Shown here piece by piece: positions 57,658 to 64,000 of a stretch of 64,000 nt of DNA (position 1 is its first letter; each line of letters opens with the position of its first letter). Origin of the DNA: Iris pallida (Eukaryota > Streptophyta > Magnoliopsida > Asparagales > Iridaceae); assembly GCA_029216955.1 (NCBI GenBank), contig JANAVB010009598.1, positions 24,989,912 through 25,053,911 on the forward strand, written 5' to 3'. Under the pieces are notes generated by a model. It saw only the letters and a list, made by a program, of their open reading frames with translations. It was not told the origin of the DNA and searched no databases. The position numbers and the translations under genes are program-made.

Positions 57658-59578
57658 TGTCACATCCCGATCACGGAGGATCAAAAACTAGCCACTAGGC
57701 GTGATGCCGTACAAGTCTAGATTGTACTTGTACAAGGTAAAACCATTACAGTTCCTGGTATTTCTCATAAAACAACGATAGCGCAGTAAAACCAAGCAGA
57801 TAAATTGAAGTCACAAAATATATGAAAAACGTATCTCTTTATTGATAATTGTAATGGATTACAAGACTTGCAGCGGAATACAGAGTTTACAACTGATTAC
57901 AAGACTCTTGAATAGCCAACTGAATATATACACTCGCCCTTTAGGCGACAACTGTATATGCCGACTTCTTTACAATGAACTTGCCAATTTGGCTACAATC
58001 TCACTGGTACAACTGAGTTACAATGTTCCATACATTATGTCCCGTATAGCAGAAGACATCGTCTTGAAAGAAAAGATTTTGCACACCCATCTGAATCATC
58101 GATGCCAAGCACTGATCAAACGATTTTTTCCATACGCAAGCACCTGTAATATTGTCCACAACGTGGGTCAGCACATCATCAATGTACTGGCGAGCGGTGC
58201 TGGCCCAACTCACCTAAGAAGACAACACTAAGTAATCATGTTATAGAACATTATTAAAAGTGGTCTTTCTCGTTGCCTTAGGGTCAATTTCATGTTTATA
58301 TCCGACAATAAGTAAAACATGCAAATCTCATAGCCAACATAATTTAAAACATACAATTATCACACTTGGTGATTCTTACCCATGGTCGTATAGCCATCAC
58401 TGTATATTTATAATACTTACCTTTCCTGCATAAGACATTGTTAGTAATAATATCATAATTCAATATATTTGTCACCGTTCAGGTGATTCTTACCAACAGC
58501 CGACATCCTTCCCTGTAATTGAGTAATAACTTACTCTGCATGCATAAGACATCATTAGCACTGGACCTATCTATATGAAAGTCACTGGCGACACGCCATC
58601 TTGGACCATCTTCCTGGCGAACGGCTAACTCCGAATAGAGTGTGAATCCATGGGAGGTTTTCGAAACACCGTGCTACTACTTCAACACCATGGAATTTCG
58701 ACGCCCCTTTCAGTGGGCGGTTGCAAACCCCCACTGCAAGTCCCGAAATTCCGATGTCAGTACGTCGACACCATCCTTGTTCCCCTAGGATGAACCGGGT
58801 CCGTGTTCACGGATTACCGTTCTGGGAACTACCTTGTGCACAAGTTGTCCATGACCATGCAAGTATATGCAACTTATCTATAAAAAAAACATATAATGCG
58901 TGATAAGAAAAACTATGTACTCAGCCACCATTCTCATTCGTATTTCCATCTTTCTCATTCCAAGGTCTTGGCATAATCAACATTCTACATCGGCGACGGG
59001 ATAATAGAATGTTGTCACCCAATCCCTTTCCCACATCTTTGATACCATACATCTTTCCAACCAACTCAATGTACTCATCGCCCAATTATTTGGGACTTGG
59101 CATCTGTTTAGCATACATTCATTCGGACATAATTCAAGCATACTCACTGCCCAATTCTTGGGTCTTAAAATCTGTTGTTACCATATACTCATCGAGTTAA
59201 GGCTCGATATACTCACTGTCCAAGTATTTGGAACTTTTCATCACCTGTCATGTATTTCATTGCAACAGTACGCAAGCACACAATTCATCATTGAGCCACA
59301 ACAGTTTACGGATCATGTGATTAATTATCTTTCATTATCTTTTTGACTTTCATGGAAGGTGTTATTCAACAACTCAATGAGTAAACACAGCATACTATCC
59401 TTATTTTAAACGTGAAGCTAAAGGATCTTCGAAGGGTTCAACACTACTCATTTTTATAAGACGATTCCCGCACGATCGCATAGCCTTCCAAGCGATCCTT
59501 CCGAATATTCTCAAGTCCAACAAGACATCATCGAACCAACCATCCATCATACGGCATCTTGCGGGTCGGGGTACTACA
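57658..59578 (-). mobile_element. 3' LTR of element E
   Basis: tgtcacatcccg to ggggtactaca, 1,921 bp. The minus frame 58001-58213 (70 codons) has a counterpart at 63415-63627 with about ten changes. Since both are LTR copies, this does not show coding function. Confidence 0.82.
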
Positions 59579-60951
59579 ATATATACCACTCAGAAAAAGT
59601 TTCGTCCTCGAATCTTAAAACAAAACTCATCCCCAAACCTTAACCGACTTTTATGAAACTTCTCAACGATCAACTTGCACTATTTAACATTTCTTCGCAA
59701 TATCTCGATTGATTTCAAGTAATGTGCCATCTCATCACAGCATTCCAATTTGATTCAAAATAGTTTACCATCTTTGTTCTTCCTCCAACACTCATGCAAT
59801 TTTCTTAGCACATGATAATCCTCCCCGTGGCTTCGTTTGAAATTAGCATACCACTTAGTTGGAATCATACACATATTTTAGACGTCCCAGAAAAACATGC
59901 ACTTTAGCCAAGTTCAGTGATAGAGAAAACGAACGAGCTATGGTGTAACTTCTATTCCGAACATCAGTGATTGCTCTGAACATCTCATATATTCCCAACT
60001 TGTTATTCAATTATCCAACCAACCAATAACACAATGAATGTTACAAATTTCAACTTGATAAATTTTCCCACAGCCAATCCAAAATATTCCCAAAGTACTC
60101 CTTTCAAATTCATTGTCATTCATGCCACCAAAGTTGATAAATCCTATTGCCGCATTTCATTTCGATACCCCGATTCTTATCGATCAAATCTTGTACTCAT
60201 CATCGTTCGCATCCATACACTTTATTTGCAACTCGTAAATTTTTCGATTATGATCCATCTTCCAAGTCGTACCAGCATTCAACTCTTATTTCCAGCAACA
60301 TTAATCCCGAGGGTCATTCATATTCACATTCGCTCTCGCCGATCTCGGCTTCATGTACTATCGCATTTCCGTCGTTACACTTTTTCCTCCAATTCCAATC
60401 TGATTATCCATCAATGAATTTATTCCGACCGTCTCAAGGCAACTATCGTCATTTTAAGCATCTCAATATGATTCAACCAACCAAATCCAATCAGCTTTAG
60501 CAATTTTTGACTTTCCCAAACAAGGCAACAAAGTTCCGAAACCAACATGATCCGTCATCCCATCCAACTTTATAACATCGAATTTTCCAATCTCCATTCC
60601 ATTCGAAAGTTTACTTTCCGACACATATAATTCATTCCGACTATACCCACGCAACATCAATAGGGACATCCTACGGGTCTCCAACAGTCAACTTAGCATT
60701 CAGTCAAGTCTCTACGGTCAGCTAACCTAAGCTAAACCAGACATTCATCTACTCATATGAGATGGATAGCTATCAGGGACATACTTATCTCTTATCTTAG
60801 AGACAATCAATTCTTATCATAGGGACTCTATTTTATCTCAGGGACAATCTATGATCCGACCAACTTAAGGAATATGGGACACCACCTCAATCTTATGAAC
60901 TTATTCCCAAACTCGAACAATTGAAATAACATAGCCAACCAATCTGAAACT

Positions 60952-61011
60952 TAGGCAATCAACCGACACCCTAGGCAACCAACCGACACTTTAGGCAACC
61001 AACCGACATTC
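60952..61011 (+). repeat. 20-bp tandem repeat, three copies
   Basis: taggcaaccaaccgacactt-type unit at 60952, 60972 and 60992, with one to three differences. Confidence 0.9.
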
Positions 61012-62859
61012 TAGGATCAAGTCTTTCTACCCGTACTCATCCTCGGGTTATACCCGACGAAGTATCATTCTAGACTTACCCACAACCGACAAAATCTATC
61101 CAACAATTCTATCCGACAGTTCTTATGGGTCAATCCCGAAGTCATCATATAAATCTTTATCAATCGATCATCCAAATATTCAGTTCTCATTTATATAGAC
61201 GCAGCATCACTTGTTCAATCCGACTTGTATTTCCATATCGTACTCAATTTGTTTCCATCCAATGAGGCCAACTATTCCGAGTCATAATCCAACATTGTTA
61301 CTTCAATAGTTCCTCGTTTACCATCTCTGTTTCGATCTCTTCGTGACATATTCAATTCCCACATTTCTAGATCATCGATACAGTCTGTACTCTTTAACCA
61401 ACAAAATAAGGCAACTATATAATCGTACTTCTTCCGAAAGCATCCTTTATGAATTTCTACTAGCACCAACACGGTCATCTCTTTGCAATTCACGTTAACC
61501 ATCAATATTCCTTTTGCATCTTCTCCTTGTGATTCCATAAGAGGATTTACTATTCATGCATCGATCCAATCACTATGTTACCGATCATCTAGCATTCGCA
61601 CATCGGTCATTTAGTAAATATGACATAACTCATTTGGCTAAGTCATAATCCAACAATCCTGTATTCCACCAAATTCGTTATTCATGCGACAACATCATCC
61701 ACCAACAGGGTCTATTACATATCGCTGCACCTCGATATTTATTTGTATTTCAGCCATCAAACTCTCATAAGGAACATCTACTCTTTCATACATCAAGGAA
61801 CAAGTGTTCATTTCTCTATCCTTCAAAATAATCAAGGGTCATAACTTGTTAATTCGGGACACATCAAATTTTCTCAAGCACAACTGCACAACGTACTAAG
61901 GTCATCTATTTTCTCATGCCTATTCTCTACTTTTCGGTCGTTGATGCAACTCTCTCCATCTTTTAAATCATTCGCAACATCCCGATAAGCGCCTAACATC
62001 ACCATCAATTTGTCGATGTCCAACATGCAATTCCGTCTACTCAATTCCAGCATCGTTCTATATTCGGTCTACGATGTTCTCGCAAAATCTTTCGATAGCA
62101 ACACCCCACTATCGTTACTAAGCCTACAATCCTTTTACCCAACTGATTCAAGTACGCTTGAATCTGAAATTCATTCCTTTCCCAACCAAGGCATTCATTT
62201 CATATTCTCAATTTCTCATTACCCAACATAATGCTAACCATTCCAATCTCGCATCAGGTCATCCGAACTTAAAAATCAAGGGACACGTCTAGCCGTCATA
62301 TATCAATCGTAATCCCAATTACGACTCGATACTACCCAATACCTTACAGGTAAAGCAATCATTATGCCACAAACAGGGTCAAGGGACATCTCATCACGAT
62401 GAGGGTATATGCAATATACCACTCAGAGCTCAAGCAATTCCTGACACAATATTCCCTTCGCATCAAACTAACTTCCAATATGGACTATCCCACCTGTAGT
62501 AGTTATGCTGACCACAAATACCGACTCAAGATTCTGTCGATTCATGTTCACTGAAATCCATGCACATTCTGTTCCCACATACCATGCATTACCCACGGTC
62601 GATTGCTACATAATAATCGACTTCAATGAATCCCACACATAAGACATCCAGCACGCATACCAACTTATTATTGCTTCGCATCATTGTTATTTTTTTGGGT
62701 ATCTTTTAGAAATTCAACAAAGCACACATATCATAGCCCACGTACTTGGACTTATTGTATGGAACACCCAGTGAGCAGTTATGAGGATCAACGAATTTTC
62801 AGTCAAGGGAGTAACTTAGAATAATTTGAAAACATTGAATAATCGTGGAAGCACTTTGA

Positions 62860-63005
62860 GTCATCATAGAGGCAACTTTGATTCATCATGGACGCAACTT
62901 TGAGTATTCGCGGAAGCAACTTTTATTCACTGCGGAAGCAACTTTGAGTAATCGCAGAAGCAGTCTTTAAATCATCGCGAAAGCAGCTTTGAATCATCTT
63001 AGTAG
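62860..63005 (+). repeat. Minisatellite of about 25 bp in element E
   Basis: Roughly six to seven degenerate units with gcaactttga, a tcatcg or attcgc block and ggaagcaac. Located just before the primer site, in the 5' leader of the element on the minus strand. Confidence 0.75.
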
Positions 63006-63051
63006 CAACATAGATTTGAAACAAATCGAATAAGAATCCAATGACGTAAAG

Positions 63052-63070
63052 CCGTGCCCTGATACTATTA
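63052..63070 (-). other. Primer binding site of element E, diverged
   Basis: Read on the minus strand directly after the LTR: taatagtatcagggcacgg. The part tagtatcagggc is two changes away from the initiator-Met site tggtatcagagc. Confidence 0.65.
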
Positions 63071-64000
63071 TATCACGCCCCGATCCCGGAGTATCGAAAA
63101 CTAGCCACTAGGCGTGATGCCGTACAAGTCTAGATTGCACTTGTACAAAGTAAAACCATTACAGTTCCTGGTATTTCTCAGAAAACAACGACAGCGCAGT
63201 AAAACCAAGCAGATAAATTGAAGTCACACAAGATATGAAAAAACGTATCTCTTTATTGATAATTGCAATAGATTACAAGACTTGTAGCGGAATACAGAGT
63301 TTACAACTGATTACAAGACTCATGAATAGCCAACTGAATATATACACTTGTCCTTTAGGCTACAACTGAATATGCCGACTTCTTTCCAATGAACTTGCCA
63401 ATTTGGCTACAATCTCACTGGTACAACTGAGTTACACTGTTCCATACATTATGTCCCGTATAGCAGAAGACATCGTCTTGAAAGAAGAGCTTCTGTTCAC
63501 CTATCCGAATCATCGATGCCAAGCACTGATCAAACGATTTCTCCCATACGCAAGCACCTGTAATATTGCCCACAACGTAGGTCAGTACATCATCAATGTA
63601 CTGGCGAGCGATGCTGGCCCAACTCACCTAAGAAGACAACACTAAGTAATCATGTTATAGAACATTATTAAAAGTGGTCTTTCTCGTTGCCTTAGGGTCA
63701 ATTTCATGTTTATAGCCGACAAGAAATAAAACATGCAAATCTCATAGCCAACATAATTTAAAGTATACAATTATCACACTTGGTGATTCTTACACACGGT
63801 CGTATAGCCATCACTGCACATTTATAATACTTACCTTTCCTGCATAAGACATTGTTAATAACAATATCATAATTCAATATATTTGTCACCGTTCAGGTGA
63901 TTCTTACCAACAGCCGACATCCTTCCATGTAATTGAGTAATAACTTACTCTGCCTGCATAAGACATCATTAGCACTGGACCTATCTATATGAAGGTCACT
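63071..64000 (-). mobile_element. 5' LTR of element E, partial
   Basis: Begins tatcacgcccc, i.e. TA where the other copies have TG, and then follows 57658-58590 closely to the end of the window. The altered end base is a G-to-A change. Confidence 0.82.

Larger units (their letters stand above)
59579..63070 (-). mobile_element. Internal region of element E, non-coding
   Basis: Many stops in all frames; the longest are plus 60034-60417 (127 codons) and minus 61272-61538 (88 codons), without known domains. It contains two short tandem repeats (60952-61011, about 62860-63005). Confidence 0.6.
57658..64000 (-). mobile_element. LTR retrotransposon E, minus orientation, no coding capacity seen, runs off window
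   Basis: Two direct LTRs (57658-59578, 63071 to beyond 64000) enclose 3.49 kb. The end motif tcgtcctcgaatctt at 59602 next to the first LTR and the primer-site-like sequence next to the second show minus orientation. No gag or pol motif is found on either strand. This fits a non-autonomous large retrotransposon derivative or a very old copy. LTR identity of about 94% by eye suggests it is older than elements C and D. Confidence 0.78.

Noticed and set aside
58001..58213. 70-codon ORF in the E LTR with a counterpart at 63415-63627
   Set aside because: Both copies are LTR sequence; the older LTR E1 has the frame broken. Not enough for a gene.
60034..60500. ORFs of 117 and 127 codons in element E
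   Set aside because: Overlapping frames on the + strand, opposite to the element; low-complexity His/Ser/Ile content and no domain.

Overview
The window is intergenic DNA from a large plant nuclear genome, almost certainly an angiosperm. The evidence is plant-type Ty3/Gypsy chromovirus and Ty1/Copia LTR retrotransposons nested in one another, a CACTA DNA transposon, hAT-type and other MITEs, long AT microsatellites, and almost no host coding sequence. Nothing in the sequence lets me name the species. There is no rRNA, tRNA, CRISPR array or prokaryotic feature.

Left block (1-27799), minus-oriented Gypsy-type elements of two related families, here called A and B. B1 consists of a long LTR running in from the window edge to 2998 and a non-coding internal part (2999-5358). 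It abuts family A: A1 LTR (5359-17300), a short internal region with a decayed gag (17301-19806), A2 LTR (19807-24354) and a second copy of the 3' internal end (24355-24516). That is joined at an A-run to a second, truncated copy of B (24517-27799). A1 is split by a 7,680-bp CACTA transposon (6264-13943) flanked by the 3-bp duplication TGA; A2 keeps the empty site. The CACTA interior holds a GC-rich minisatellite beside a 330-N gap, a repeated module of about 0.3 kb, three long near-perfect hairpins, a smaller inverted repeat and two small ORFs of similar layout. No transposase is visible.

Middle block (27800-49530). A 53-bp filler of short copied segments leads into three tandem units of about 0.62-0.72 kb that carry (AT)n and (CT)n tracts. 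The third unit is split inside an (AT)n tract by Copia element D (29540-49161), a plus-strand, sirevirus-like element with gag but no recognisable pol and with two copies of its primer binding site. D is itself split by C (35472-46837), a complete-length plus-strand Gypsy chromovirus with 3.1-kb LTRs, the 5-bp duplication TTATT, and a gag-pol reading frame broken by one frameshift and five stops. The order of events is array, then D, then C.

Right block (49531-56614) is the only low-repeat stretch. It has one plausible terminal exon of an unidentified host gene on the minus strand (50189-50302), a hAT-like terminus, a long inverted repeat (about 50758-53516) with a 994-bp non-autonomous hAT inside it (8-bp duplication CTTCCAAG), and two further MITEs (53635-54113, 56163-56398).

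Right edge (56615-64000): a truncated older LTR (E1) interrupted by element E, a minus-oriented LTR retrotransposon with 1.92-kb LTRs and a 3.5-kb internal region without recognisable coding capacity. Its second LTR runs off the window. Percentages and copy counts below are by-eye estimates.
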